From NCBI GenBank assembly GCA_963976865.1, contig CAXBLY010000001.1, positions 1 through 64,000 on the forward strand: a stretch of 64,000 nucleotides of DNA. The letters are read 5' to 3'. Position numbers and translations under genes: made by a program. The stretch comes from UBA1858 sp963976865 (GTDB lineage Bacteria > Pseudomonadota > Gammaproteobacteria > UBA4575). A model generated the notes under the pieces. It was not told the origin of the DNA. It saw nothing but the letters and a program-made list of their open reading frames with translations, and did no database searches. Positions 1 to 9,009 of the stretch are shown here, piece by piece. How positions within the stretch are numbered: position 1 is the first letter of the stretch; every line of letters begins with the position of its first letter.

Positions 1-322
<322 letters not shown>

Positions 323-595
323 AAGTTTTCTGTCGCTTGTGGCGACAAATCTTTTTGAGAGTAGAATGACCACTAGCCTACTGATAAAAAATAGGTTTTG
401 AAAAGGTCACTCACGCTCGATTTTTTGTACAGCGAACGCAAGTGCCCACACAAGTCACTTGATATATTGTAAAAAAACGACTTCGGCATTTGCTCGAAGT
501 GGACCGACAAGTATATTCCTGTGCCTTGGTTGTATCAACCAAGATCCAGAAAATATCTTGTTGGATGTTCCCGTCCTGTCTGGACGAGGGCGTGA
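323..595 (-). other. rRNA operon leader region
   Basis: This stretch lies between the putative rrn transcription start (about 588-590) and the 16S 5' end and contains no credible gene. A perfect 6-bp hairpin with loop CACAA (arms TGTCGC/GCGACA on the minus strand, 331-347) sits just before the 16S start and could belong to leader processing. I did not find a convincing boxA. An open frame over 490-741 on the plus strand runs through the leader and promoter and has no recognisable protein character. Confidence 0.6.
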
Positions 596-623
596 ATTAT
601 AGTGACTCTTTGTATTTAATCAA
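596..623 (-). promoter_or_regulatory. rrn P1-like promoter
   Basis: On the minus strand a -35 TTGATT (618-623), a 16-bp spacer and a perfect -10 TATAAT (596-601) precede a GC-rich discriminator (TCACGCCC). The short spacer and GC-rich discriminator are features known from stringently controlled rrn P1 promoters. The start would be near 588-590, about 265 nt upstream of the 16S 5' end. The region upstream of the -35 is AT-rich and could act as an UP element, which is inference. Confidence 0.7.
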
Positions 624-783
624 CACTTATTTGCGATTAATTTTCAGAGTCATAATCCTGATCGTGTTTTTACCCCATACTGCAGTATCAAGCACATATC
701 CAGGCTGGCAAATGGTGCCATCAACGCGTGTATCCCCATGATTTGTCTATTTAAAATACAATTTTCTAGGCAAATGTTACAAA

Positions 784-2202
784 TTATGACGATGGATTGA
801 GTATCCTCACCTCTCTTTGCGGGAAAGGCATCTGCATCTCGTGTGCTTTGAGCGCTTTCCAGATCATCATGTTCAGGTCTGCATCGACGCGATTTAAGCC
901 ATCATCAATGCCCTCCATCCAGTATTCCACAAGAATATCGATTCCGGAATCACCAAACCCACTAATTTCTGCATCGGGTTGTTCTTCAGCACTGTAGTCA
1001 GGCCCACTAATTACCTGTGGATGCTGGGCGACCGTCTCTTTTAGCACCTCTACCAGTTTTTCAATATCGGTACTGTAAGCAACCTGAAATTCGATGGCGT
1101 AACGCTGTTTCTTGTTTTCGTGAGTCCAGTTTGTAAAGCTGGTAGTAATAAAGCTTTCATTTGGCACCATGATGTCTTTGCCTTCAAACGTTTTTAATAT
1201 CGTCGAGCGCATATTCAGAGCACGAATCGTGCCTGAGCGACCATCTTCCAGCTCAATATAATCACCCACCGTTAAAGAACGATCCATCAGAATAATCAAT
1301 CCCGAAATAAAGTTTGAGGCGATTGCCTGCAAACCAAACCCGAGCCCGACACCGACAGCACCACCAAAAACAGCAAGTGCTGTCAGGTTAATCCCCATAA
1401 CCTGCAGCAGGAGAATAAATATTACGACAAATAAGGCAATTTCAAATAACTTGGCAAACACTTCTCGTGTGCCAATTTCTATATTTTTTTGTTTGCGTAT
1501 AAATTGTTTGCCTGTGTCATTTGATATACGTCCAAGCCAGAACAGTACCGAGCCAAAAATAAGCACTCTCGCTATGGCATGCAGCGATATTGAAATATTG
1601 CCAATTTGTAGCTTAATCGAATCAAGGTAGGCAGTAACATCGTCGAGCCATCCAAACACATGCATGATAGCTATAGGTATTGCCACCCATTTAACGAATT
1701 TTTTTACAGCTTCAGTCTCTATAAACTGCGAAATAATGGTATAGACAAACCCCACCACTGCCAGACTTTGTACAATTCGTACCAGCCAGGCTTGCTGGAA
1801 TAAAGAATTAACAATTTCCGCACCCGCGCCTAGAAACAATAAAAGAAACAGTGGAAACAATATGTACTTTAACTTAAACAGAGACCCGCGCAATTTACCC
1901 AGGGAACCTGCCTGGGGCGGTTGAGATGGTGGATTTAAATATTTGCCTACCAACTTGCTAACCAGCATGGCAAGAATCATTGCCGCTACAATAATGCCAA
2001 TCTGCGCATAGAATTGAGGACTTTGCGCCCACTCAGAAATCTTCTGTGCTGCTTCAACAGCCCGCATTTTGAGGTCGTCCAGCTCAATATTAGGCGTTGT
2101 AGCCTCTATTCCGAGATCCCCTGCTGTATTGGTCCCATCAATTTCCATGATGCTTTGATTGACACTTGCCTGCATGGATTCGGGCGTTTCTGCTTCACTC
2201 AT
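784..2202 (-). CDS. MscS-family mechanosensitive ion channel
   Basis: This 472-residue membrane protein belongs to the small-conductance mechanosensitive channel family, which opens under membrane tension to release solutes during osmotic downshock. Hydrophobic segments lie at about 66-86, 113-130, 145-160, 168-184, 210-224, 252-270 and 275-304. The last is the pore-lining TM3-like segment with the Gly/Ala-rich family pattern (GVGLGFGLQAIASNF, about 285-299). It is followed by the MscS beta domain (VGDYIELEDGRSGTI) and a C-terminal alpha/beta domain. The N-terminal 50 residues are polar. The longer transmembrane region suggests a YbdG/YnaI-like rather than a minimal MscS. The gene ends just upstream of the rrn promoter on the same strand and begins 12 bp after tyrS, so the two are probably cotranscribed. 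Confidence 0.9.
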   Translation of the reverse strand: MSEAETPESMQASVNQSIMEIDGTNTAGDLGIEATTPNIELDDLKMRAVEAAQKISEWAQSPQFYAQIGIIVAAMILAMLVSKLVGKYLNPPSQPPQAGSLGKLRGSLFKLKYILFPLFLLLFLGAGAEIVNSLFQQAWLVRIVQSLAVVGFVYTIISQFIETEAVKKFVKWVAIPIAIMHVFGWLDDVTAYLDSIKLQIGNISISLHAIARVLIFGSVLFWLGRISNDTGKQFIRKQKNIEIGTREVFAKLFEIALFVVIFILLLQVMGINLTALAVFGGAVGVGLGFGLQAIASNFISGLIILMDRSLTVGDYIELEDGRSGTIRALNMRSTILKTFEGKDIMVPNESFITTSFTNWTHENKKQRYAIEFQVAYSTDIEKLVEVLKETVAQHPQVISGPDYSAEEQPDAEISGFGDSGIDILVEYWMEGIDDGLNRVDADLNMMIWKALKAHEMQMPFPQREVRILNPSS

Positions 2203-2214
2203 ACCTTTTTGTTC

Positions 2215-3417
2215 CTAATTCGAAATACTCACTTTAGTCACTTTTCGTTTGCCAACCTGCAAAATAAGCGGCTCTGACAAGTCCAGTTCAAGCTTTACGT
2301 TTTCAATTTTTTCACCATCGACTTTCACAGCTCCCTGCTTGATCATACGCATCGCTTCAGAGGTACTGCTTACCAGGCCCGCATCTTTTAAAGCAGCTCC
2401 AATCATCCATGGACCATTACCTGCATCCAGTAAGTGTTCCGGAATGTCGTCGGGTAACTGGCCTTTTTGAAAGCGCTGAATAAAGTCCTGTCTGGCGCCA
2501 TCGGCAGCTGACTGATTGTGGAAACGCGCAATAATTTCTGTTGCCAGTTCAAATTTAACATCTCTTGGATTAGCGCCTTCTTTTTCTATCGATTCTCGAT
2601 AGGCATTAATCTCCGACATCGGTTTGAAACTTAACAATTCAAAGTAGCGCCACATCAGATCATCTGAAATTGACATAATTTTACCGAACATATCATTTGG
2701 CTGGTCATTGATTCCAATATAGTTATTCAGCGACTTGGACATCTTTTGCACGCCATCCAGTCCTTCCAGAATTGGCATGGTCATAATGATTTGTGGCTTT
2801 TGACCGTAGTTCTTTTGCAACTCCCGCCCCACCAGAAGATTGAATTTCTGATCAGTCCCGCCCAGCTCAATATCAGACTTCAACTCTACGGAATCGTAGC
2901 CCTGCACCAGCGGGTAAAGGAACTCATGAATAGCAATCGGCTGGTTACTCTTATATCGCTTGTCAAAATCGTCGCGCTCCAGCATCCTGGCGACTGTATG
3001 CTGCGCCGCAAGCTGAATCATATCTGCCGCTGTCATTTTGCCTAGCCACTCGGAATTGAAACAGACTGTGGTTTTATCCGGATCCAGAATCTTGAATACC
3101 TGCTGTTTATAGGTTTCCGCATTGGACATCACCTGCTCTTTTGTGAGCGGCTTACGCGTGACATTTTTGCCTGTAGGGTCACCAATCATTGCGGTGAAGT
3201 CGCCGATCAAAAATAACACTTCGTGACCAAATTCCTGAAACTGGCGCAACTTGTTGATCAACACCGTATGTCCCAGGTGCAAATCAGGTGCAGTGGGGTC
3301 GAATCCAGCCTTAATTCTTAGCGGACGGTCACCGGATAACCTCTCTAGAAGGTCTTTTTCCAGTAAAATCTCATCACACCCACGCTTTATCTCATCTAAC
3401 ACTCTAATATTCTCCAT
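2215..3417 (-). CDS. tyrS: Tyrosyl-tRNA synthetase
   Basis: This 400-residue class I aminoacyl-tRNA synthetase charges tRNA-Tyr in the cytoplasm. The HIGH motif appears as HLGH (47-50) and the second signature as KMSKS (225-229). The C-terminal about 60 residues form an S4 RNA-binding domain (from about 335). The HLGH form and the length fit the TyrS type found in many Pseudomonas-like bacteria rather than the E. coli type, which is recollection. The ATG at 3415-3417 has only a weak Shine-Dalgarno. An 18-bp perfect inverted repeat (3437-3454) lies 20-37 bp upstream. The gene is divergent from the M23 peptidase. Confidence 0.97.
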   Translation of the reverse strand: MENIRVLDEIKRGCDEILLEKDLLERLSGDRPLRIKAGFDPTAPDLHLGHTVLINKLRQFQEFGHEVLFLIGDFTAMIGDPTGKNVTRKPLTKEQVMSNAETYKQQVFKILDPDKTTVCFNSEWLGKMTAADMIQLAAQHTVARMLERDDFDKRYKSNQPIAIHEFLYPLVQGYDSVELKSDIELGGTDQKFNLLVGRELQKNYGQKPQIIMTMPILEGLDGVQKMSKSLNNYIGINDQPNDMFGKIMSISDDLMWRYFELLSFKPMSEINAYRESIEKEGANPRDVKFELATEIIARFHNQSAADGARQDFIQRFQKGQLPDDIPEHLLDAGNGPWMIGAALKDAGLVSSTSEAMRMIKQGAVKVDGEKIENVKLELDLSEPLILQVGKRKVTKVSISN

Positions 3418-3436
3418 TATCTGCTTTCTTTATAAG

Positions 3437-3454
3437 CAAAAACTGTAGTTTTTG
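3437..3454. promoter_or_regulatory. Perfect inverted repeat in the tyrS/M23 divergent region
   Basis: The sequence caaaaactgtagtttttg is a perfect 8-2-8 palindrome between the tyrS start (3417) and the M23 peptidase promoter. The 2-nt centre is too short for an RNA hairpin without opening the stem, so a DNA operator is more likely than a terminator. No known regulator is assigned. Confidence 0.4.
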
Positions 3455-3496
3455 TTCGTTCAGTAGGTTATCTTTCTCGTCTGCACACCTAATCGA

Positions 3497-3525
3497 TTGA
3501 CGGCCTACTGGGTGCCGGCTATTTT
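3497..3525 (+). promoter_or_regulatory. Candidate sigma-70 promoter for the M23 peptidase-anmK operon
   Basis: TTGACG (3497-3502), a 17-bp spacer and TATTTT (3520-3525) resemble a sigma-70 promoter (5/6 and 4/6 matches). It ends 27 bp before the GTG start of the peptidase, which would leave a short leader. Confidence 0.5.
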
Positions 3526-3552
3526 TAAGCAAAAAACACTGGGAAGAGTTCT

Positions 3553-5016
3553 GTGCAACATCGATCACAATTAGGCCTGGATTATAAGCAATCTTCGCCC
3601 CGCAAATCGCAAAAACAGCATCACTACCTACTGACAGGGGTAATTGCTGTGGTCGTGCTCTCCATCATGGGCGCAGTCATCGCCAATGTTAGCACTCCAC
3701 GAGAAAAAGCCGTCACCAAAATTCCGGATCAATCTCCGACACCCCAAGTTGACACGATTGAACTGGCGCTTTCAAGCAAAGCCAGCTCCTCCAGTAATAT
3801 TAAATATGCCGTACCTGTTGCCAAAGTTAATGATCACAAACCAGAAAGTCCGTCAGAAAATATCGAAACACACATCGTAGATGAGCCCGCCGCGATAGAC
3901 TCTGCACCATCTTCAATTGCTAAAGTTGAAACAGTCACTATCAAACAAGGCGATAGTTTATCTGCACTCTTTAGTCAGCGCGGATTAAATACCGAGTTGC
4001 ATAAAATTATGCTGCTTGGCGACCAGGTTAAAGAATTAAAATCAGTTTATCCAAATCAAAAACTTCATTTCCATTTGCAGAACGAAGATCTGGTTGGCTT
4101 TGAACTTGAGACCAGCGTTAACCGCCGGTTAAAGGTAATCAAGAATAATCAGGATTATAAAGTTGACGAAGTCGTTCGAGACTTTGAAACACGCACCCAG
4201 GTCGCTTCTTCCACTATCAAGAATTCTCTCTTTCTGGCTGGCCAGCGTGCCGGATTGTCAGACTCGCTCATTATGGAGTTAGCCAATGTATTTGGCTGGG
4301 ATATAGACTTCGCTTTGGATATTCGCACCGGTGATCAATTCAGTGTGATCTATGAAGAAAAATATCTGGATGGAAATAAAATTAAAGATGGCGCCATCAT
4401 TGCAGCTGAATTCGTCAATGCCGGCGAGCGTTACCGTGCGGTACGCTATACCGATAGCCAGGGTAATACAGATTATTATTCACAAAATGGACGCAGTATG
4501 CGTAAGCCGTTTTTACGTACGCCAGTCGATTTTGCACGCATCAGCTCGGGTTTCAACCTGAAGCGCAAGCACCCTGTGCTGAACCGAATTCGTGCACACA
4601 AAGGTGTTGATTACGCGGCAGCAACAGGCACTCCTATCAAAGCATCTGGCGATGGCAAAATTGTCCACCGCGGCACTAAAGGTGGTTATGGGCGAACAGT
4701 CATTGTCAAGCACGGCAGCCGTTACAGCACCCTGTATGCTCACATGCATAAATATGCAAAAAACACTCAGGTAGGTAGACGTGTCAAACAGGGACAAATT
4801 ATCGGTTATGTTGGTAAAAGCGGTTTAGCTACCGGCCCTCATTTACATTATGAATTCCGGGTTAATGGAGTCCATCGAAATCCATTAACAGTAAAACTGC
4901 CTGATGCCAGCCCGTTACCTAAAAGCGAAATGGAAAGATTCAAATCTGCCACCGCCGAACAGTTTGCCCATCTAGAGACATATTCATCTACTGTCCTTGC
5001 GCAAAATCAAAATTAG
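3553..5016 (+). CDS. M23 family peptidoglycan endopeptidase (MepM-like)
   Basis: This 487-residue protein resembles MepM/YebA, periplasmic endopeptidases that cut peptidoglycan cross-links during cell growth. An N-terminal membrane anchor lies at about 26-46. An OapA/LysM-like domain follows (about 125-190, containing KQGDSLSALF). The C-terminal LytM (M23) domain spans about 345-440. Zinc ligands are visible: H and D in HKGVDYA, and the HxH of GPHLHYEF. The start is GTG at 3553, preceded by GGGAAGAG at suitable spacing. anmK follows after 11 bp, so turnover of cell wall and recycling of its anhydro-MurNAc product are probably cotranscribed. Confidence 0.93.
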   Translation: MQHRSQLGLDYKQSSPRKSQKQHHYLLTGVIAVVVLSIMGAVIANVSTPREKAVTKIPDQSPTPQVDTIELALSSKASSSSNIKYAVPVAKVNDHKPESPSENIETHIVDEPAAIDSAPSSIAKVETVTIKQGDSLSALFSQRGLNTELHKIMLLGDQVKELKSVYPNQKLHFHLQNEDLVGFELETSVNRRLKVIKNNQDYKVDEVVRDFETRTQVASSTIKNSLFLAGQRAGLSDSLIMELANVFGWDIDFALDIRTGDQFSVIYEEKYLDGNKIKDGAIIAAEFVNAGERYRAVRYTDSQGNTDYYSQNGRSMRKPFLRTPVDFARISSGFNLKRKHPVLNRIRAHKGVDYAAATGTPIKASGDGKIVHRGTKGGYGRTVIVKHGSRYSTLYAHMHKYAKNTQVGRRVKQGQIIGYVGKSGLATGPHLHYEFRVNGVHRNPLTVKLPDASPLPKSEMERFKSATAEQFAHLETYSSTVLAQNQN

Positions 5017-5027
5017 TGTAATCGAGA

Positions 5028-6134
5028 TTGAACAAAGCATATATTGGTCTGATTTCAGGCACTAGCACTGATGCCATCGATGCGGTTGCTGTCACTATCG
5101 ACGATCAGGATAATATCTCTGAACTCGCCTCACTTGCGTACCCGATAGACGCTTCTCTCAGAGAGCAGATTTTCTCCATACAGACCGACTCAGTCACGTT
5201 AAAGCAGTTCGGCGAGTTAGATACCCGCCTCGGCGAGACGTTTGCAAACGCTGCATTAGCACTACTGGAAACCAACAAACTGGATGCACACAGCATTCAG
5301 GCCATTGGCAGTCACGGACAAACAATCAAGCACGAACCAGATAGTCAGCATCCTTACACCATTCAAATTGGCAATCCCAGTATTATCGCGGAGAGAACAA
5401 ACATTACAACGGTGGCTGACTTTCGCCGACGCGACATTGCTGCCGGTGGACAAGGTGCTCCACTTGTTCTCGCATTTCACCAGGCCTGGCTTGGAAAACA
5501 TGAACACTCTGTCGTGCTCAACATGGGTGGTATTGCTAATATCACCGTATTAGCGAATCAAAGCACACAGCCACGTCTGGGATTTGATACAGGCCCCGCC
5601 AACACCTTGCTTGATGCATGGTCACGTAAACATCTACACAAAGCATTTGACGAAAAGGGCCAGTGGTCAAAAACGGGAAAGATTAATCAACGTCTTCTGG
5701 ACAGCCTGCTCAAGCATCCATATTTTCGCAAAATACCTCCAAAGTCTGCTGATATCAGTCAGTTCAATTTATCCTGGCTGGAAAATTTCTTGCGCTTGTT
5801 TCCTGATGTTGAACCTAACGATGTCGCAGCAACGCTGGTAGAACTGACTGTAACCAGTATCAAAAATGCTTTATCTGGCTGGGCATCAGGAACCGTTCAG
5901 GTTATTGCCTGTGGCGGCGGGTGCAGCAACGTCTATTTAATGGAAGAACTGGCCAAACGAATTTATCCAATTCGCCTAACAACCACGGCTGAATTCGGCA
6001 TCGATGTTGACTGGGTAGAAGCAACAGCGTTTGCCTGGCTGGCACGACAAACGCTGCTGAAAAAACCTGGCAATGCACATCACTCTACCGGCGCTGAGCA
6101 TTCGTGTATTTTAGGGGGAATTTATTACAAATAA
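5028..6134 (+). CDS. anmK: Anhydro-N-acetylmuramic acid kinase
   Basis: AnmK phosphorylates and opens 1,6-anhydro-MurNAc to MurNAc-6-phosphate, a step in cytoplasmic recycling of cell wall fragments. The 368 residues match the usual family length. The N-terminal signature reads GLISGTSTDAIDAV, with T-D where most members have L-D. The catalytic aspartate lies in GFDTGPANTLLD, and ACGGGCSN is the C-terminal nucleotide-binding part. The reading frame begins with TTG at 5028, 11 bp after the upstream peptidase gene, and I see no better start. A strong bidirectional terminator follows immediately. Confidence 0.95.
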   Translation: MNKAYIGLISGTSTDAIDAVAVTIDDQDNISELASLAYPIDASLREQIFSIQTDSVTLKQFGELDTRLGETFANAALALLETNKLDAHSIQAIGSHGQTIKHEPDSQHPYTIQIGNPSIIAERTNITTVADFRRRDIAAGGQGAPLVLAFHQAWLGKHEHSVVLNMGGIANITVLANQSTQPRLGFDTGPANTLLDAWSRKHLHKAFDEKGQWSKTGKINQRLLDSLLKHPYFRKIPPKSADISQFNLSWLENFLRLFPDVEPNDVAATLVELTVTSIKNALSGWASGTVQVIACGGGCSNVYLMEELAKRIYPIRLTTTAEFGIDVDWVEATAFAWLARQTLLKKPGNAHHSTGAEHSCILGGIYYK

Positions 6135-6161
6135 AAAAGCCCGCATACGCGGGCTTTTTTA
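6132..6161. terminator. Bidirectional rho-independent terminator
   Basis: A GC-rich hairpin (GCCCGC, loop atac, GCGGGC) is flanked by an A-run on the left and a T-run on the right, so it can end transcription from both anmK (plus) and erpA (minus). It lies between the two convergent genes. Confidence 0.92.
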
Positions 6162-6183
6162 TTTGTATTCAGTATTAGTGTGA

Positions 6184-6573
6184 CTAGGTTGAGAATGAAG
6201 ATCCACAGCCACAGGTTGTCTTGGCATTCGGGTTACGTATCACAAATTGAGCACCCTCCAATCCTTCCGAGTAATCGATTTCCGCACCAACAAGGTACTG
6301 ATAACTCATCGGGTCGATCAGTAACACAACACCTCCATTTTCCACTGAAGTATCCCCGTCCTGTAACTCTTCATCGAAAGTGAAGCCATATTGAAAGCCA
6401 GAGCAGCCTCCGCCAGACACGAATACACGCAACTTCAAGTTGTCATTTTTTTCTTCTTCAATGAGCTGTTTAACTTTTCCAGCAGCTGCATCGGTAAAAA
6501 CCAGTGGAACTGGCATCCCTGAATCAGCGACAGTTTGATTAGACGCCATGTTTACATCTCCATTTACGTTCAA
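6184..6573 (-). CDS. erpA: Iron-sulfur cluster insertion protein ErpA
   Basis: ErpA is an A-type carrier that delivers Fe-S clusters to apo-targets, including isoprenoid-synthesis enzymes. The 129 residues carry the three conserved cysteines of the family in GGGCSGFQYGF and TTCGCGSSF, and the whole sequence closely follows E. coli ErpA (NPNAKTTCGCGSSF, MSYQYLVGAEIDYSEGL). It is a second A-type protein besides IscA at 57458. An IscR type-1 site lies 21-45 bp upstream of the start, so expression is probably linked to Fe-S status. Confidence 0.96.
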   Translation of the reverse strand: MNVNGDVNMASNQTVADSGMPVPLVFTDAAAGKVKQLIEEEKNDNLKLRVFVSGGGCSGFQYGFTFDEELQDGDTSVENGGVVLLIDPMSYQYLVGAEIDYSEGLEGAQFVIRNPNAKTTCGCGSSFST

Positions 6574-6593
6574 TAATTACTCAAAAGATTACA

Positions 6594-6618
6594 GAACCCG
6601 ACTATTTTGGTCAACTAC
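6594..6618 (-). promoter_or_regulatory. IscR type-1 binding site upstream of erpA
   Basis: Read on the minus strand, these 25 bases match the E. coli type-1 consensus (ATASYYGACTRWWWYAGTCR followed by RSTAT) at about 21 of 25 positions, including both GAC and AGTC cores. The site overlaps a -35-like TTGACC, with a -10-like TAATCT 17 bp on, so bound [2Fe-2S]-IscR would block the promoter. A closely similar site precedes iscR (59985-60009). Confidence 0.8.
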
Positions 6619-6652
6619 TCTAATCGGGGAGAGACTACTCCCGTAGAGATAG

Positions 6653-7117
6653 CTAGCTCTTGCCAGCCGTAAGATTGACCTCATCATTTGACGAACCAAT
6701 AGGGGATACCCCTTCTTTTACGCCCTCTTGCTGTATTTTTTCTTTGCCTTTGGGTACCTGGGTTGACTGATGAATCAAGCTACCATTCACTTCAGCACCT
6801 ACTTCCATCTCTAATAGCTTGTAATACACATTACCCTTAACTTTGGCATGCTGAGCCATTTCCAGGGTCACTGTGGAATAAACATTTCCTTCTATCATGC
6901 CATTCAGGATTACAACCGGGCCCTTCACATCCCCCTCAACACAACCTTTTTCACTGACAATTAACACTGTCTTATCGTTACTTTCAGCAACTAGATTTCC
7001 CTGAACTTTGCCTTCAATATGCAGCCCACCACGATAATGAATATCCCCCTTAACCACTGTGTTTTTCCCTATCAGGGTATCAATTTGTGCTGCTTTAATT
7101 TTCTTTTTTCCGAACAT
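6653..7117 (-). CDS. Bactofilin (polymer-forming cytoskeletal protein)
   Basis: This 154-residue protein is a bactofilin, formerly DUF583. These proteins polymerise without nucleotide into filaments that scaffold cell wall enzymes or chromosome-segregation proteins. The core (about 15-115) shows right-handed beta-helix periodicity with repeated hydrophobic-Gly patterns such as GGLHIEGKVQGNL, GCVEGDVKGPVVIL and MIEGNVYSTVTL. Short charged tails flank it. It begins 1 bp after the stop of the coiled-coil membrane protein (7119-7877), so the two are cotranscribed and probably work together. Confidence 0.92.
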   Translation of the reverse strand: MFGKKKIKAAQIDTLIGKNTVVKGDIHYRGGLHIEGKVQGNLVAESNDKTVLIVSEKGCVEGDVKGPVVILNGMIEGNVYSTVTLEMAQHAKVKGNVYYKLLEMEVGAEVNGSLIHQSTQVPKGKEKIQQEGVKEGVSPIGSSNDEVNLTAGKS

Positions 7118-7118
7118 G

Positions 7119-7877
7119 CTAACTCCCGCTAATGAGTTCTTTCCAAGAATAAGATACTTGAATAGGTTGTTTTGATTTTGAGTTTGACTTTGGTTGAACT
7201 TCTACCAGTATTTTCCTAGGTTCAAAATTTTCAGGCAATTCAAAAGCACCATTCAGCCGTTGAAAATATTTAAATGAATAGTCAATTGATGCACTCGTGT
7301 CAGCATTTAAATCAGACACTTCAATTCTATGCATTTCACCATTTTTCTTGCCGTCAATAGTCACGTTGATCTTCCCTTTTGCAACTTTTTTACTACGACT
7401 GGACTGAGTCAAAAGGAAATCGTAATAATATTCACTCTTGCCGGCTGAACGCAGATTAAAATCGCGTATCTCCACGCCTACTTTGGCTTTTTCAGGTGCA
7501 AGCAAACTACGATAGAAAACAAGTTCCTCTGTCAGCTTAAGTATCTGCAGATCTTTTTCGCGCAATGTCTGTTTGGTTTGTTCTGCTGCCTCCAATTCTA
7601 CGCGTGTTGATCGCGTTAAACCTGCAACTTCCCGCCGCAAAGACTTCAGATCTTTTTTTGCCTTTGCAAGTTCAACGCGTAATTCTGCAACACTTTGTTT
7701 ATTATCTTCAAAAGGCAGATCAATGCCGGCCGCACCCACTTCATAAAAAGCCCAGGCCACTGAAACGGCAGCAAGAATCGACAGCAGAATCTGAATTCGC
7801 TTCAATCCGGGGTGATACGCGCTCATAGAGATTTTCTCTAATTGCGGCACCTGAATTTTGACTTTAGCTTTTTTCAT
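7119..7877 (-). CDS. Membrane-anchored coiled-coil protein (DUF6776-like)
   Basis: This 252-residue protein has a short basic cytoplasmic tail, one transmembrane segment (about 28-48), a predicted coiled coil rich in K, E, L and R (about 62-120), and a C-terminal domain of likely beta structure (about 130-250). It resembles the family I know as DUF6776, commonly next to bactofilin genes in gammaproteobacteria, but I cannot run a search. The adjacency suggests that it anchors the bactofilin polymer or is positioned by it, which is inference. It lies between argC (17 bp upstream) and the bactofilin gene. Confidence 0.75.
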   Translation of the reverse strand: MKKAKVKIQVPQLEKISMSAYHPGLKRIQILLSILAAVSVAWAFYEVGAAGIDLPFEDNKQSVAELRVELAKAKKDLKSLRREVAGLTRSTRVELEAAEQTKQTLREKDLQILKLTEELVFYRSLLAPEKAKVGVEIRDFNLRSAGKSEYYYDFLLTQSSRSKKVAKGKINVTIDGKKNGEMHRIEVSDLNADTSASIDYSFKYFQRLNGAFELPENFEPRKILVEVQPKSNSKSKQPIQVSYSWKELISGS

Positions 7878-7894
7878 TGAGCTTTATTTAGTGG

Positions 7895-8926
7895 CTATGG
7901 CAGTAATCCAATCGCTTTGATGCCTAATGACTCTGATAAACCGTACATAATATTCATATTCTGAATCGCCTGTCCGGCAGCTCCTTTCACCAGATTATCT
8001 ATGACAGATAAGACAACTATCTGTTCCCTGGATACACGGTTCACTGATATTACACAGTGATTAGTACCACGTACTGCACGCGTTTCCGGATGCATACCCG
8101 CATCCAATACTGTGACGAATGCTTCATCAGCATAGCGCTCACGATACAATGCAGTTAAATCATCCTCATGATTGTCTGCAAATGCATACAGTGTTGCATG
8201 AATGCCGCGATTCATGGGCAACAAATGAGGAACAAAGGTTAATTGTGCTTGCCCAGCGGGTAATGCAGTACTGAGGATGGCACTAATTTCAGGAAGATGT
8301 CGATGGCCACCAATACCATAGGCTTTGAAATTCTCGCTCACCTCTGAATGCAGTGTCGCTACATTTGCACCCCGGCCTGCACCACTAACGCCTGATTTTG
8401 TATCCGCAATGAGACGACCGGGATCAACCAGCTGATTTTCCAGCAGTGGCAGGAATCCTAGTATGACTGATGTAGGATAACAGCCCGGATTTGCAATTAG
8501 TCGCGCTTGTTTAATTTCATCTCTGTTTATTTCGGGCAAGCCGTAAACAGCTTCAGCCACCAGGTCCGGACAGGCATGTGTTTCTCCATACCATTGTTGC
8601 CAGACATCAACGTCTTTGATACGAAAATCAGCAGCAAGATCTATCACTCGTTTACCCGCATCTAGCAACTGCGGTGTCATTTTCATTGCTGTACCATTGG
8701 GTGTTGCAAAAAAAATCAAATCGCACGCAGACAACACTTCAAGTGAAGGTTCCTTGAATTTCAAATCTGACAGTCCAAAAAAATTAGGTACAAGCTCTGA
8801 TAGAGGTCTGCCTGCCTCACTGCGTGATGTGATGGCAGTAATTTCAACTTGCGGGTGAGCGTGTAACAGTCGAATCAGTTCGATTCCGGTATATCCTGTA
8901 CCGCCAACAATACCTACTTTAATCAT
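7895..8926 (-). CDS. argC: N-acetyl-gamma-glutamyl-phosphate reductase
   Basis: ArgC reduces N-acetyl-glutamyl phosphate to the semialdehyde with NADPH, the third step of arginine synthesis. The 343 residues contain the nucleotide-binding GGTGYTG (9-15) and the catalytic cysteine in NPGCYPT (Cys149). The sequence follows the long-form family throughout (SGVSGAGRGA, HRHLPEI, HLLPMNRGIHAT). It is divergent from the ClC gene and is followed by the bactofilin pair, an order I recall from Pseudomonas. Confidence 0.97.
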   Translation of the reverse strand: MIKVGIVGGTGYTGIELIRLLHAHPQVEITAITSRSEAGRPLSELVPNFFGLSDLKFKEPSLEVLSACDLIFFATPNGTAMKMTPQLLDAGKRVIDLAADFRIKDVDVWQQWYGETHACPDLVAEAVYGLPEINRDEIKQARLIANPGCYPTSVILGFLPLLENQLVDPGRLIADTKSGVSGAGRGANVATLHSEVSENFKAYGIGGHRHLPEISAILSTALPAGQAQLTFVPHLLPMNRGIHATLYAFADNHEDDLTALYRERYADEAFVTVLDAGMHPETRAVRGTNHCVISVNRVSREQIVVLSVIDNLVKGAAGQAIQNMNIMYGLSESLGIKAIGLLP

Positions 8927-9009
8927 GTTCCTAATCCTGAATTTCCTTCACATATCATAGTGACCAAGTTTTAAATTCGCTTACGCATCTAGCGTGGCAT
9001 AATACACTG

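Noticed and set aside
490..741. 83-codon open frame on the plus strand
   Set aside because: It runs antisense through the rrn leader and promoter and has no recognisable protein pattern or ribosome-binding site.
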